NCBI RefSeq assembly: GCF_023065955.2
Contig: NW_026622874.1
Span: forward strand, 22,935,772 to 22,999,771
Reading direction: 5' to 3'
Source of the DNA: Ursus arctos
Taxonomy: Eukaryota; Chordata; Mammalia; Carnivora; Ursidae
DNA: 64,000 nucleotides
Part shown: positions 43,481-55,175 of the stretch, piece by piece
How positions within the stretch are numbered: position 1 is the stretch's first letter
How the letters are laid out: each line of letters begins with the position of its first letter
Notes under the pieces: model-generated
Seen by the model: only the letters and a program-made list of their open reading frames with translations
Database searches by the model: none
What the model was told of the DNA's origin: nothing
Position numbers and translations under genes: made by a program

Positions 43481-44989
43481 ATCTGTGACTAACCATTTAG
43501 TTCACGGATAAAGTGGCTTGTAACAGTATCTATTTGCTATCAGAGACGCCAAGTATGAATGTCTTCTGCTTCTCTTCTGCTCCCATCTCCGTCCTCCACT
43601 CATTCCCGGAGTTCTGGGAACACCATAGAAACCTGAGAGAAACCTAATGAATGACCCGACAGAGCCCCCCGGGACAAAGCTCAAGACGGTTGCTGAATCC
43701 ACTGAGCATCAGAGGTTCAACTGAACGTAAAGCAGGATTCCCCAGATAATTATAAAAGAATGTGTAATGGATTCCCTTCCAAGGCTTGCCAAGGGGAAGT
43801 CTAAGGAGCCCCTAGACTTTCACCATTAAGCCTTAGGAACCATATGAGGGAGTTGGAGAGACGCAGCAAAAAGGGTCTGTACTATTTCACTCCTCTCTGT
43901 GGTTTTCCTCTGTCATGCCTACACACACCCCCTACACACCCATTAAGCACAGTGGGGGATGAGAGTAGTTGGAGGGCTCCCAGAAAACTGCTCCCTGAGG
44001 CTGGGAGTGACTGCATACCCCACGGACAATGTTCACTGGGACATTGAACATTGATCCAGGGACAGTTCAGAGAAGAAACTCATGGCTGTTCCCTGGAATA
44101 TGGGTGTTTGTGGACACAGATCCTGGGCCTGCTTCCCACTGAAGAGGTTGACGGGAGCCAAACTACAAAAGCAGAGTACGGAGAGAGGGGGCAGGCTACA
44201 CTCTTAACATGAAGATGTTTGAGTTTCCTAGGATCCAACTGGACATTGCGAAGGGTGCCCAGGCTTGAGACATAGGGCAGGGACCCCGGTCTAAAACGGC
44301 TGACTCAGTAATAGATTGTATGGAGTAAACCTCCAGGAGCAGGAGCACAGGAGGGAGTCAAAGAACAATGAAGCAGAGTCGTCCCCAATGAAAGGCCTCC
44401 AAGGAGCCCAGGAGAGTGGCCCACAGAGAGACAATGTATGTAAGCACGTCCCACAGAGAGAACAGCCAGGACCAGGAGAGAGCTGGATAAGCAGCATCCA
44501 GATACGCAAAGGGATTTTTGTCCCTTTCTTTCCAGTCGTCCACCTCCACCACTGATCCTAGAAAAGACCCAGAGAAAACAGGAGGTGGAAACATGAAGCA
44601 GAAGAATAGGTTACTGAAGGCAACGGGAGTGCGGGAGGGGCAGGAAACTGTCCCCTGCCTCAATTCCCATTGACTTGTGTCCATTTAATAAAGCTGGTTG
44701 CACAATAGGTTAAGGCAGATCTCAAGGCCTTTCCTGACAGACCATGCCCCACCCATTTCTCCCCATCACGTGACACGGGGTGAGGAAGCCATGCAGGGAA
44801 ATGGAGCACGCCTTCTTTTTCTTCATGAACTTCAGCAGCACCTCAACATTGAGGGTTTACACCAATAACCAGGTGACCTCTAAGTTCAGTTCCAGGCCAG
44901 CTCTTATATTAAATTACTTAAAGGCTTCAGAGATCTGAAAATCATCCTTTCTTCATCAAAAGGTTGGGAACCCCCGGTTTAGTGGATTG
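43481..44989. other. Unique DNA, nothing recognised
   Basis: The region is moderately GC-rich. Frames near 44291-44684 overlap on both strands and look like chance. Confidence 0.4.
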
Positions 44990-45090
44990 GCAGTCTCCAA
45001 AACTAAAGCCTGGAGTCTGTTCAACAAATCCCTGTGTGACTTCAGGGGCAACACCTGATTCAGCCAAATCCTAATTTCCCTATCTGTTGC
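44990..45090 (+). mobile_element. Possible MIR SINE
   Basis: 'aaagcctggagtctgttcaa', then 'ccctgtgtgacttcagggg' and 'cctaatttccctatctgtt' is MIR-core-like but diverged. Confidence 0.45.
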
Positions 45091-47399
45091 CTAAGATCCT
45101 TGAAACCTGCTTTCTGTCCATTTTCCTGGGACGTGGAAAGACTTCATATGAGATCTGTATTAATAGTATTACACAGATGTTCCCAATTTAGTACTACAAA
45201 GCTGAAATCTGGACAGAGTCCTCCCCTCAAGGGCTGGACCCGGTGGTACTAACTCGACAAAGCCCCCACCATAGGCTTGCAATGACTTTCTTCCCATAGG
45301 GCCACTCCTCATGATTGAAAAAGGCCAGCAGTATGTGGTGGAGTTTGGTTTATCATGGGACTTAACTGGGTGGGTAATTTCCTCTTACTTTGTACAGGTC
45401 TGAGCAGGTTGGGGATGGGAGTGAGGAGACGGATCGGAACACAGAATTAGCCTGGGCACAGCCACTAAGAGAACTGGTATCGTCCCACGAATAAGTGGAG
45501 GTTCAGTCTGGCAGGCAAAGCACCAAATCCAATCTACAAGGGTCCAAGATGGCAAGGGCAAAGGCAAGGGCGAGGCAAACAAGAGGCGGTACTGTCTCAA
45601 CAGGCGAGCACAACACAACATCAGAGAGCTGGGAGGCAGAGACTCCAGAGAAAGCCCAGGATGCAGACCGTAAGCTTCAAGTCAGTCTCTCAACAGATGA
45701 CAGAGCCCAGGCTTCAGGTAGGAATTTGGGACGGATCTTTAGGCTCTGAGAAATGGATAATTAAGAACAAGGAAGGAACAGATCAATAAGCAGGTAAATT
45801 GAAACCAAGATGGAGAAATTACAATAGAAGGCCAGTTATAAAAAATAAAAAGAATGGGGACTGCATGTGAGAAAAAGCAAACATTCAGACGTTCAGAGAG
45901 GGGCTGAGGGGCGGAGGCAGACCATCAGCAGTGACGGACAGGAAGCCAGGGAAGCCTGCCCATCGAATGTAGTGGCTCCATCTGGGGAGAGGAGGAACCC
46001 TGGATAGGAAAAAGCAGGCTGGGCCTCACACAATTCATATCAGACTTGAGGAGAATATTAAGAGGATGGAACAGTATTAAAATCAGTGAACTTTTCTCAT
46101 TATATCCCCTCCTTGCTCCACTCAGAATAAAACATGTTGATCAATATAGAAAGATGGGCTCTCTCAAATAGTCCTTAGGGACTTGCAAAGTGGGCATTGA
46201 GATAAAACATGGAATTACAGTCCAAGTCCATGGCCTGGAGCAATTCTGGAACAGGCCCTAGATGCAGTACCATAGAGGAGGGTACAATACAATTCCAAGG
46301 ATGCTTAATCAGTCTGGAGCAGTAGCAGTCAAACAGTGCAAATGAGTTTAAACTATCAATCAGGGCGAATCATACCAACACATGTGAGGGAAACACACCA
46401 ATTGAACCTATTACATTCTGGGCTATTGACACTGCAGTGAGTGTGCTGGACGACCAGGCCACCTTGCCTCGGAAATATTGGTACCATTGGCCAGATACCA
46501 CAGCTCACAGTATCCAAAAATGGGCACACAACATATACGATGAATGAGAAGGCTAACATCTTTACAATTCAACCAAATAAGGATATGGATGTTATAGTTC
46601 TTCCTATTTCCAAGCAAGGCAACAGTACAAATATTTCAGATAAGACAAATTTTTGTGGGTGTTGCTACTAAAGATCCTCCCTGAGTTCACTCAAACATGG
46701 CGTCGTTGCCCTAGCGCATGGACTGTATCAGTCACTTTACAGGGAAGCAGGAATGCTTCTACAAAGGAAGAAATTTAGCCCAGGGAATTCCTCACAAAGT
46801 GATCAAGGAACTGAGTCCTCCACAGTTCCTTACATAGGAGTAGAATTCAGAGATGAGCAACAGCTGGAAGCCACTACCACTCCCAGACTGGAGAGATAAA
46901 AGGAGAAGTTAGAGCTTACCAGAAGCCAGCAGCTGGGCTAACAGGAGTGCTCTGGTAAATGTTTAACAATGGCGAATGCGGGGAAGCCCCCACGTGTAAT
47001 GTTTACAATTTCTGAGGTGGAGCTACTCCCATCGTGGCTTATTGTAAGTCACCAACACGGTATCAGTAAACATGAAGTTGGGAAAAAATGAACAACATTG
47101 TCCCTCACGAGCTGGTATGAGCTGGCTCGTGCAAAGCACCAGGCTGGACTCACATGATAGAAGCTGCCACCATGGCAGTGGACTCAGCCGCCGCTACCCC
47201 TGGAGCTCACAGAAGCAGAGGGAAGGTGAAAAATGCTGGCTTCTCCCTCGCTCTTCCCTCCATCATCTCCTACTGGCTCCTCGTGGCCCAACCCAGGCAG
47301 AAGGATGCCCAAGGAGGAGCCCCCCCCCCCAACAACACAGAGCAGAGTGAAGAAGGAAGATACAATAAAATTTGCAGAAGACTGGATGTAAGGTGTTCT
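45091..47399. other. Unclassified 2.3 kb block
   Basis: I recognise neither a gene nor a repeat. There is a C13 run near 47319. Plus-strand frames (45495-45749, 46441-46671, 47072-47423) are open for 60-90 codons but lack known domains. An old endogenous retroviral or other transposon origin is possible and undecided. Confidence 0.35.
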
Positions 47400-48120
47400 A
47401 GAAAGAGAGAAGGTCAGAGATGACTCTGAAATGTAGAGCCTGACGGATGACCAGTATAAGTGGACCAGCTCTGGGGAGAAGGATCAACTTTTGTATTTAA
47501 ACATGCTAAGTCTGGGTATCAGTTAGAAATTTAAGACAAAGAGTTGACTAGATGTTGGATAGAAGAGTCTACCTTGTGTTCTAGCCAGTAGAGTTCTGGG
47601 CTGGAGATATCGATCAGGGAGTTGTCAACATACAGATGGAATTTAAAGCTACGAAAGTGGATCAGATCCCTAGCATCTGTGGACTAAGCCTGGCAACACT
47701 TCTCAACGGAGGGTTTCTGAGAAACTTAGGGCAACTCCTAAGACACCCACTGTATGTAACAAATAAACTTCCCTCCTATGCATCTAGAAGGGTGCTAGTT
47801 ATTTATCTTGGGAAAATTAAGAAAATAGTCCTTCAAATTGTTAAGTGTGTTGAGTGGTTCAGATGAGAAACCATGGTTGGGAAAGGCTGACTGGGGACTC
47901 CAAACTAGTCAGGACAATGAGGAGGGAGCAGAAAGAAAACTAATGGGTAGCCAGTGAGGTGGGAAGAAAGCCAGGAGAAAGAGGAGACCTGGAAGCTAAC
48001 TGAAGGAGAGAGTGGCCTGGGGGATACAATGCAGCTGATGGATCCCCTGAGGTGGGCTCTGAGAACTTTCGGACAGACATGGAGGTCTAGGAACCCTGAC
48101 AAGTGTCATTGCAAGAGAGA
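47400..48120 (-). mobile_element. L2 LINE, discontinuous fragments
   Basis: L2-like pieces at about 47400-47475 ('agagatgactctgaaatgt'), 47590-47660 ('gggctggagatatcgatcag', 'cagatggaatttaaagctac') and 47890-48115 ('ggagacctggaagctaact') are in minus-strand order. The 47660-47890 gap is not recognised. Confidence 0.5.
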
Positions 48121-48419
48121 ACAGGAATAGTGAGCCTTCTTAGGTTAGAGTTATATGGTGACTAAAATTGGACCAGAAACTTCCTACCAATCATTTTTCA
48201 AACTTCTGGGTCAATCAGATTGGAGATTATTCTGAGTCAGCTTAACTGTTAAGAAAATTATACCCAATGGCAAGAATTTATCTCTTAGAATTTTTTTCAA
48301 TGTTGGGCAATCAACAAAACTTAAAAATATATCCAGATTTATTGACTGACTACATAAATCCAGATTTCATATATCTGTGTTCACCATAAATAGTCTGTTG
48401 TTGTTACCGGTTAACGAGA
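48121..48419. other. Unique DNA
   Basis: Nothing recognised up to the left duplication of the next L1. Confidence 0.4.
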
Positions 48420-48435
48420 AAATAGGTAGTGATTA

Positions 48436-49425
48436 TTTGCAAATGACATTACAGATAAAGGGCTGGTATCCAAGATCTGTAAAGAACTTCTCAAACCCAA
48501 CACCCAAAAAACAAATAATCAAGTAAAAAATGGGCAGAAGACATGAACAGACACTTCTCCAAAGAAGACATACAAATGGCCAACAGACACATGAAAAAAT
48601 GTTCAACATCATTAGCCATCAGGGGAATTCAAATCAAAACCACACTGAGATACTACCTTACACCAGCTAGAATGGCAAAAATTAACAAGGCAGGAAATAA
48701 CAAATGTTGAAGAGGATGTGGAGAAAGGGGAACCCTCCCGCACTGTTGGTGGGAATGCAAGTTGGTACAGCCACTTTGGAAAACAGTATAATAGAGCTAG
48801 CCTATGACCCAGCAATTGCACTACTGGGTATTTACCCCAAAGATACAGATGTGGTGAAAAGAAGGGGCACATACACCCCAATGTTCATAGCAGCAATGTC
48901 CACAATAGCTAAACTGTGGAAGGAGCCAAGATGCCCTTCAACAGACGAATGGCTAAAGATGTGGTCCATATATATAGTGGAATATTACTCAGCCATCAGA
49001 AAAGATGAATACCCACCATTTGCATCAACACGGATGGAACTGGAGGAGATAATGCTAAGTGAAATAAGTCAAGCAGAGAAAGACAATTATCATATGGTTT
49101 CACTTACACGTGGAACATAAGGAAAAGCATGGAGGACATTAGGAGAAGGAAGGGAAAAATGAAGGGGGAGATATCAGAGGGAGAGACCAGGAAAGACTAC
49201 AGACTTTGGGAAAGTTTCAGAGGGGAGGGGGGGTGGGGGGATGGGCTAGCCCGGTGATGGGTATTAAGGAAGGCATGTATTGCAATGAGCACTGGGTGTT
49301 ATACGCAAACAATGAATCATGGAACACTACATCAAAAACTAATGAAATACCGTATGGTGACTGACATAACATAATGAAATAATTAAAAAATAAAAATAAA
49401 TTTAAAAACTTAAAAAATTAAAAAT
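48436..49425 (+). mobile_element. 5'-truncated carnivore L1, about 1 kb
   Basis: It starts in the ORF2 C-terminal region ('aagggctggtatccaagatc') and runs to the 3' end. The product segment '[19 protein letters not shown]' remains at 48704-49120 on the plus strand. About 25 bp present in the full-length copy are missing next to 'ggaaaacagtataatagag'. Perfect 16-bp duplications, AAATAGGTAGTGATTA, lie at 48420-48435 and 49426-49441. The 3' end has diverged (ATAATGAAATAATTAAAA), so it is an older or different subfamily from the 31270 copy. Confidence 0.95.
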
Positions 49426-49441
49426 AAATAGGTAGTGATTA

Positions 49442-49772
49442 GAAAATTGCACTTATAAATTTATGCTAAAAATAGAACCTATGGCTTAACACATTGGGCT
49501 TTCACATAAGTTCCATTTGCCAAAAATATTTAAGAATCCATTGCAATCCAATCATTCCTATTGTTTTAAACTTCCTTATACACATTATATATATGGAGAG
49601 CTTCAACCACTTGAAAGCTGGCAGCTAACAGTATAAAATTTACTGCCCTACAGTTCTTATGATCCAGTGGTCTGTTTCTATGATTTGCACAAGTCACGTA
49701 AATTCTCTGAACCCTCGTTTCTTTTCCTGGAGACCCAGAATGATAATGCTGGAAGCATTCATTAAAAAGGCT
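49442..49772. other. Unique spacer
   Basis: Between the two L1 copies; nothing recognised. Confidence 0.4.
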
Positions 49773-50340
49773 TTAAAAGATACAGACATAGTGAAGAGAA
49801 GGGCCATATGCACCCCAATGTTCATAGCAGCATTGTCCACAATAGCTAAATCGTGGAAGGAGCCAAGATGCCCTTCAACAGATGACTGGATTTAGAAGTT
49901 GTGGTCCATACATACAATGGAATATTACTCAGCTCTCAGAAAGAACGATTTCTCAACATTTGCTGCAACATGGACGGCACTGGAGGAGATAACGCTAAGT
50001 GAAATAAGTCAAGCAGAGAAAGACAATTATCATATGATTTCTCTCATCTATGGAACATAAGAACTAGGAAGATCGGTAGGAGAAGAAAGGGATAAAGAAA
50101 GGGGGGTAATCAGAAGGGGGAATGAAGCATGAGAGACTATGGACTCTGAGAAACAAACTGAGGGCCTCAGAGGGGAGGGGGGTGGGGGAATGGGATAGGC
50201 TGGTGATGGGTAGTAAGGAGGGCACGTATTGCATGGTGCACTGGGTGTTATACGCAACTAATGAATCATCGAGCCTTACATCGAAAACCGGGGATGTACT
50301 GTATGGTGACTAACATAATATAATAAAAAAAATTTTTTTT
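49773..50340 (+). mobile_element. 5'-truncated carnivore L1, about 570 bp
   Basis: It starts at 'gatacagacatagtgaagag' in late ORF2 and ends in the family terminus and an A-rich tail. It shares 'aaatcgtggaagga' with the full-length L1 at 31270, whereas the other truncated copies have 'aaactgtggaagga' or similar, so it belongs to the same subfamily. No convincing target-site duplication was found (flank 'ctttaaaa' versus 'tttaaaaa'). Confidence 0.93.
50172..50194 (+). promoter_or_regulatory. G-quadruplex-type motif in L1 3'UTR
   Basis: The same four-G-run arrangement as in the full-length L1 3'UTR (37080-37102). Further copies lie at 49222-49245 and 53160-53182. Confidence 0.6.
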
Positions 50341-50357
50341 AAAAATCTTCCACGGAG

Positions 50358-50359
50358 AA

Positions 50360-50394
<35 letters not shown>

Positions 50395-50396
50395 AA
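50358..50396 (+). repeat. (AAAT)n microsatellite
   Basis: About nine to ten AAAT units, 20 nt downstream of the L1 A tail. Confidence 0.95.
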
Positions 50397-52508
50397 GTGC
50401 TAGCAAACACAGTTTCTCAGTAGTGAGAGTGCATGACACATTAAGACTGAGCTGACTGGACCAAGTGGGAAGTTTGGGACGTTTACTCACCTAGACAGAT
50501 GGCTCCGCTGACTCAAGTGAATGGAACAGAAAGGACCTAAAATAGCAGAAAGCAGAAATCTAACACAGAGCTCCTGTAAAGGGCTCTCTGGGGTGCTTGC
50601 TGTTGAGCCAGTGCTTCCTGCAGTGGGGGTGAGGGGGGCACCATCAGCGTGACGTCATAGCTGAAAGGACAGCCCCCACACACATACTATGTCACACACA
50701 CCTTCATTTATGTGGCTTCAACTCTTTCCCCCTCAGATCACCCGAAAACTCTGGTGATGGGGGCTTGGATACTTGAGACTCTGTGGACCACTTTGCTTTT
50801 CGTTTCCCAGGCGTTCTGAAAACAGCTGCAGAAATACCCAGACCTTTGGGAAAGAGGCTGATCTTACTGCATTTCCAGCCAGACTGCAAGCTGAGCGAAA
50901 TGGAAATATATTACAAGCCTATTTTCCTGAAATCCCTGTCAGAACTGCTCTAGCAATTTCTTGGCTTCCCATATGACCTCAAAACAGGACAAGCTCCTCT
51001 TCCAAATCCATCTGCTTTTTTACTTTAGCTCTAGCCTTACATTTAAATATGCAGTTCAGTCAGATAGCCCCACGGTCCTAGTGGTACCCCGATTTGCAAA
51101 TCTGAGTTATTATAGGACCAGGGGATATATAAATCAGATGGCGAATGCAAATCGCAAACCTTATACCCAGAGATTCGACTCCAAGAAATCTGTTACCAGC
51201 AACACACTACAATATATTTTCAGACTAGCTAAAAGACAAATGCTTTATTTCGAAATGATCTTAAGCAAGGATTATGGTTAGGGTTGGCAAATGTCAAGAA
51301 TTTCAGTTGACGTTATCTCATAGCTAGCATTTTAAAACCCAGAACGACTTAGGGAAAGATGGAAAGAAAAAGAGATTACCAATGTTTCATGTAAAGAATA
51401 TGAATCAAGAACTTCAAACTAATCTTTTATTCGCCCAGTCTGGAATTAGCAGACTCCAGAGGCTGGCGTACACAGCAGCGCCCAGCCCCCTCCCGTCTGT
51501 GTGGAGCTATGCGCACACCACAGCCCGGCATGCCACACTCTCCTGGGGGCTCCTGCATCCAAGAATTCATGCAGCCAGTGCTCTTGGAAAGAAACGTTAA
51601 CCTTTCCCTTCCCAAGAGATACAAAACTTTCTCCTTTGGCCCCTCATCCAGAGCTGTTTCCTGGGCAAATGACCAGAGAAGCACCCATTCAGAAAACCAG
51701 AAATCAGGTTGCCAAGGAATTGAGAAGTTAGAGAGACAGTACTGGGGGGAGAGGCCACGTGTTCTAAGCCTTGCCTTGACAGCCCTTCAAAATCCAGAGA
51801 AGACTGGTTCAAATTTGGTCCAGGCCCGAGACACAAAGTTATTCTTTCAAAGGGACAGAAAGCTAACTTCGGACAAGTGTCATCCTGGGATGTCCAGCCC
51901 AAAAAACACTAAAAGGTCAAGATCACCTATGGCTACTCCAAGGGCCCTCTGGTCACTTGTGGCCTGTGCCCAGCTTCTGGAGCCTCCATTCTAACATAAA
52001 CCACAGGCTCAGCTCCAGAACCACACTTAATACTGGCAGAACTAGGGAAGCCTACAGGTTGTCGGATATCACAATTGTGTGCTGGAGAGCAGCAGGATTC
52101 CAGTTTGGATTTTAGTCTGGCTCAGCTGTCCACTATTGGAGCAGAACTGGACAGCCCAGCTTCTCATCCCCCTTCATTTCGTGTCCCTTCCATGTAATCT
52201 AGGATGCCACTTTATAATGTCAGAATTTAACTCCAGAAAGAGGATGGGAGGGAGAGAGAGCGAGAAAGGCCTATTTAAAAAAAGAGAAATAAAAGAAAAC
52301 TTAGTAAATCAAATAATTTTCAACTTCCATAGAACAATCTTGAAGGGTGCACTCCTCCAACCTACAGAGCTAAGAAACATGCAAATCATATACATTTAGG
52401 ACCCCTGCTTTCCTGTGGCCTTCTGGGACAATTTCGGTGTACTTTTCTCCATCATTTGTCTCTTGTATAATAAAAGATCTTTTTATTTCCCTGTAGGCAT
52501 TTTGTGCT
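50397..52508. other. Repeat-poor unique block
   Basis: About 2.1 kb without a repeat that I recognise. The longest frame (51509-51994, plus strand, 161 codons) overlaps three other frames, has no recognised domain, and is treated as chance. Confidence 0.4.
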
Positions 52509-52527
52509 CTATTTTGCATTTTTTTAA

Positions 52528-52734
52528 TAGTCTTTCTTTTTTTTTTTTTAAGATTTTATTTATTAATTTGACATAGAGAGACAGCCAGCGAGAGAGGGAA
52601 CACAAGCAGGGGAAGTGGGAGAGGAAGAAGCAGGCTCATAGCAGGGGAGCCTGATGTGGGGCTCGATCCCAGAACGCTGGGATCACGCCCTGAGCAGAAG
52701 GCAGACGCTTAACGACTGAGCCACACAGGCACCC
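52528..52734 (-). mobile_element. SINEC, 'CTCGCTGGCTGTCTCT' subfamily
   Basis: The minus strand reads 'ggtgcctgtgtggctcagtc', 'ggctcccctgctatgagcct', 'ctctctcgctggctgtctct' and an A-rich tail. The flanking sequence CTATTTTGCATTTTTT is repeated, at 52509 and from 52735, differing by one T. An extra TAGTCTTTC lies between the left copy and the T-run. Confidence 0.93.
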
Positions 52735-52739
52735 CTATT

Positions 52740-52963
52740 TTGCATTTTTTAAATTATCATGCAGTAAAATGGACTTTTTGTGGTATATAGTTCTATGAAT
52801 CGTAACAAAAATACAGATTTGTGTGAACACCACCACCATCAGGATATGGAATAGAATCATGACCCCAAAAAACTTCCTGGGCCTATCCCTTTGCAGTAAC
52901 ACTGTCTCCCCACTCCTAACCCCAGCAACCACTGATCTGTTCTTCACAAATACATCGTTAATA
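52740..52963 (-). mobile_element. L1M 3'UTR fragment
   Basis: 'gtgaacaccaccaccatcag', 'gatatggaatagaatcatga', 'ccccaaaaaacttcctgggc' and 'cagcaaccactgatctgttc' match the minus-strand 3'UTR of older L1M families. Confidence 0.6.
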
Positions 52964-52977
52964 GTTGCTTTGTTCCA

Positions 52978-53386
52978 GGGTGCCCGGGTGGCTCAGTCGG
53001 TTGGGAGTCCAACTCTTGATCTTGGCTTAGGTCTTTATCTCAGGGTTGTGAGATCGAGCCCCACACTGGGCTCCATTGGGCTCCCTACTGGGCATGGAGC
53101 CTGCTTAAGATTCTCTCTCTCTGACTATGGACTATGAGAAACAAACTGAGGGCCTCAGAGGGGAGGGGGGTGGGGGAATGGGATAGACTGGTGATGGGTA
53201 GTAAGGAGGGCACGTACTGCATGGTACACTGGGTGTTATATGCAACTAATGAATCATCGAACTTTACATCGAATCTGGGGATGTACTGTATGGTGACTAA
53301 CACAATATAATAAAAAATCATTTAAAAAAAAAAAAAAGATTCTCTCTCTCCCTCTCCCTCTGCCTGCACATGTGCTCTCTCTCTCT

Positions 53387-53418
<32 letters not shown>
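52978..53418 (+). mobile_element. SINEC split by an L1 tail
   Basis: The left part (52978-53121) holds the tRNA-like head ('gtgcccgggtggctcagtcg') and body ('tgggcatggagcctgcttaa'). The right part (53336-53418) holds the CT-rich region and an A30-type tail. Duplications GTTGCTTTGTTCCA and GTTTCTTTGTTCCA (one mismatch) lie at 52964-52977 and 53419-53432. Only the outer parts are SINE; 53122-53335 is L1. Confidence 0.95.
53122..53335 (+). mobile_element. 5'-truncated L1 tail nested in a SINEC
   Basis: About 200 bp of L1 3'UTR ('gagaaacaaactgagggcct' to 'acacaatataataaaaaat') plus an A tail. Perfect 15-bp duplications of SINE sequence, AAGATTCTCTCTCTC, lie at 53107-53121 and 53336-53350. The L1 is therefore younger than its SINE host. 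Confidence 0.97.
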
Positions 53419-53426
<8 letters not shown>

Positions 53427-53432
53427 GTTCCA

Positions 53433-54035
53433 CATTCCCAAACTAGAAATGCTGTTGTTTATAGCTTGAAGGTTAAGCATCTTGTTATGGAAATTATCTT
53501 ATCTCATATCAAAGTTTATTCAAGATGAAATATAAACTTAAGTTAATAAGCACGAATCTATAAAAGGTGAGCCATCTGAAAGTGCACCTTTAATTCTAGC
53601 CAACATCAACCTGGGAACAGGCATCCCAGAAGAGCAACCCTGTTCACAGCTCACAGAGGCCTGGAGCTTCTCTCACTCTCCTGGGAACCTTTCGTCCCCC
53701 TGCTCTTGACCGCCCTTTAACCAGCCTCAGTTCAGAACTGACAGTGTGTCTGGTTGATCTAGTTCTGACCCACTGCCCCCCTTGGAATCCTGCACACTAT
53801 GCACGTCTGGATCCTCTAATTACTTCACCTGGGCCAACCCCCAACCTTCGAGCCCAAGGCCCACAAACGGCCCACGAGGCCAACACACTCCCTGGGTCCA
53901 ACCCGGTCAATGAGCAAGGGGCAAGTTCTGAAGACACTACATTCTCCAGCTTGTGGTACAGTCATCTGAAATGTCTCATATATGAATCTGCCATGTATAT
54001 GACTTTTTTTAAGGTACAAGATATGAAAAACTCAA
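53433..54035. other. Unique DNA, nothing recognised
   Basis: No gene; a 106-codon plus frame at 53744-54064 has no domain. Confidence 0.4.
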
Positions 54036-54130
54036 AAAAGTATATAATATATAATATATTATAACACCATATTAAATATATATTATGATGCTAACATGTA
54101 TATATGTATACATGTTTATGTATACATATA
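54036..54130. repeat. AT-rich palindromic tract
   Basis: Almost pure A/T with overlapping inverted repeats such as 'tatataatatataatatatta' trimmed to 'ataatatataatatatta', and 'catgtatatatgtatacatg' at about 54095-54114. The latter can pair with itself. It may form cruciforms or be an unstable AT-rich site. Confidence 0.7.
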
Positions 54131-55175
54131 ATTATCAGATTCAAAAAATGAGATTAGACCACATAGAAATGATAATACATTTTGAACATCTCCCAGAGTG
54201 GCACTTGATGTTGAATCTTAATGAACACTCTATTTCTTATAAAATTATATGATCTGAGAATTTACATAGTACCTTCCTTAATACTTGACTTTAAGGCAAT
54301 TAAAATACAACATTATTAAGTTAAAATTGGTTATGCATGTTTTAGGTTTATAAACCTAAACCAATAAGTTTCCAGCATCATCAAATTGCTCAGCTCTTCC
54401 AATTAAACTGAATTCTATATAAAAATATGGCTTACTGATGTTTGATATAATTGAGGTTTATATGTCCACACCCCTTCTCAACATTACTTTCTTCTTTAAC
54501 TATTATTAAATTAATTTCCTTTAAAAAGAATTATAGACACGTCCCCTGTTGCATTATTTGTTTGTATGAATGTACAGCTTCTCCTCAATTACTGAGCTCT
54601 TATCAATCCCATAAACCAGTGATAGGAAATACTTCTTCATTGCAATCCTTTTTGGAACAAGCCAAAAAAACAAATGAACAGACTTATTTTTCTCATCCGT
54701 CTCTTTCCTTCCCCATTAACTCACACTTACAGCATACAGAGCCATTGCTTCAAAGCACGTTTCTAACAGTGAAATGCTCACTAAACCAGAATGGAAATCC
54801 ATCACTCCTGTTGGTAAAATGTTAGTGTGCTAACCTCCAGTTGGCAATGCGCTGATAAAGGATTTCAATATGAAAGTTTTCTGTTTACATTGAGCAACTA
54901 ATATTAAAAGAACCTGCGTCTATGGCAGATAACCAAGTCAAGTTCAATTATGTTCAATTTTTAGTATGAAATAGTGATTTTTAGATATAAGCCCTTAAAT
55001 TCAAAAGGTTAGATAGGATAATCCTTAAAAACAAACAATTTTACTTGATTAAAGACACCAACAAATGAAAAAAAATAAATCCGAAGTTCTATAGAATTGT
55101 CTGCCTTGAAATGTGGTATTTTTTTTTTCATTTGGGTACCAATGAAATAAATTTTTATTCACGTCTAGTTGAGTG
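54131..55175. other. Unique AT-rich DNA
   Basis: No gene or repeat recognised; a 124-codon frame at 54451-54825 has no domain. Confidence 0.4.

Noticed and set aside
45495..45749. Lys/Ala/Arg-rich frame resembling a small basic protein
   Set aside because: Composition comes from GCAAGG-type short repeats near 45540-45590; no start context, domain or homologue recognised.
48612..48881. Minus-strand frame over the L1 at 48.4 kb
   Set aside because: It is the antisense shadow of L1 ORF2 sequence.
51509..51994. 161-codon plus-strand open frame
   Set aside because: It overlaps other frames of similar length on both strands, contains no domain, and shows no promoter or splice context.
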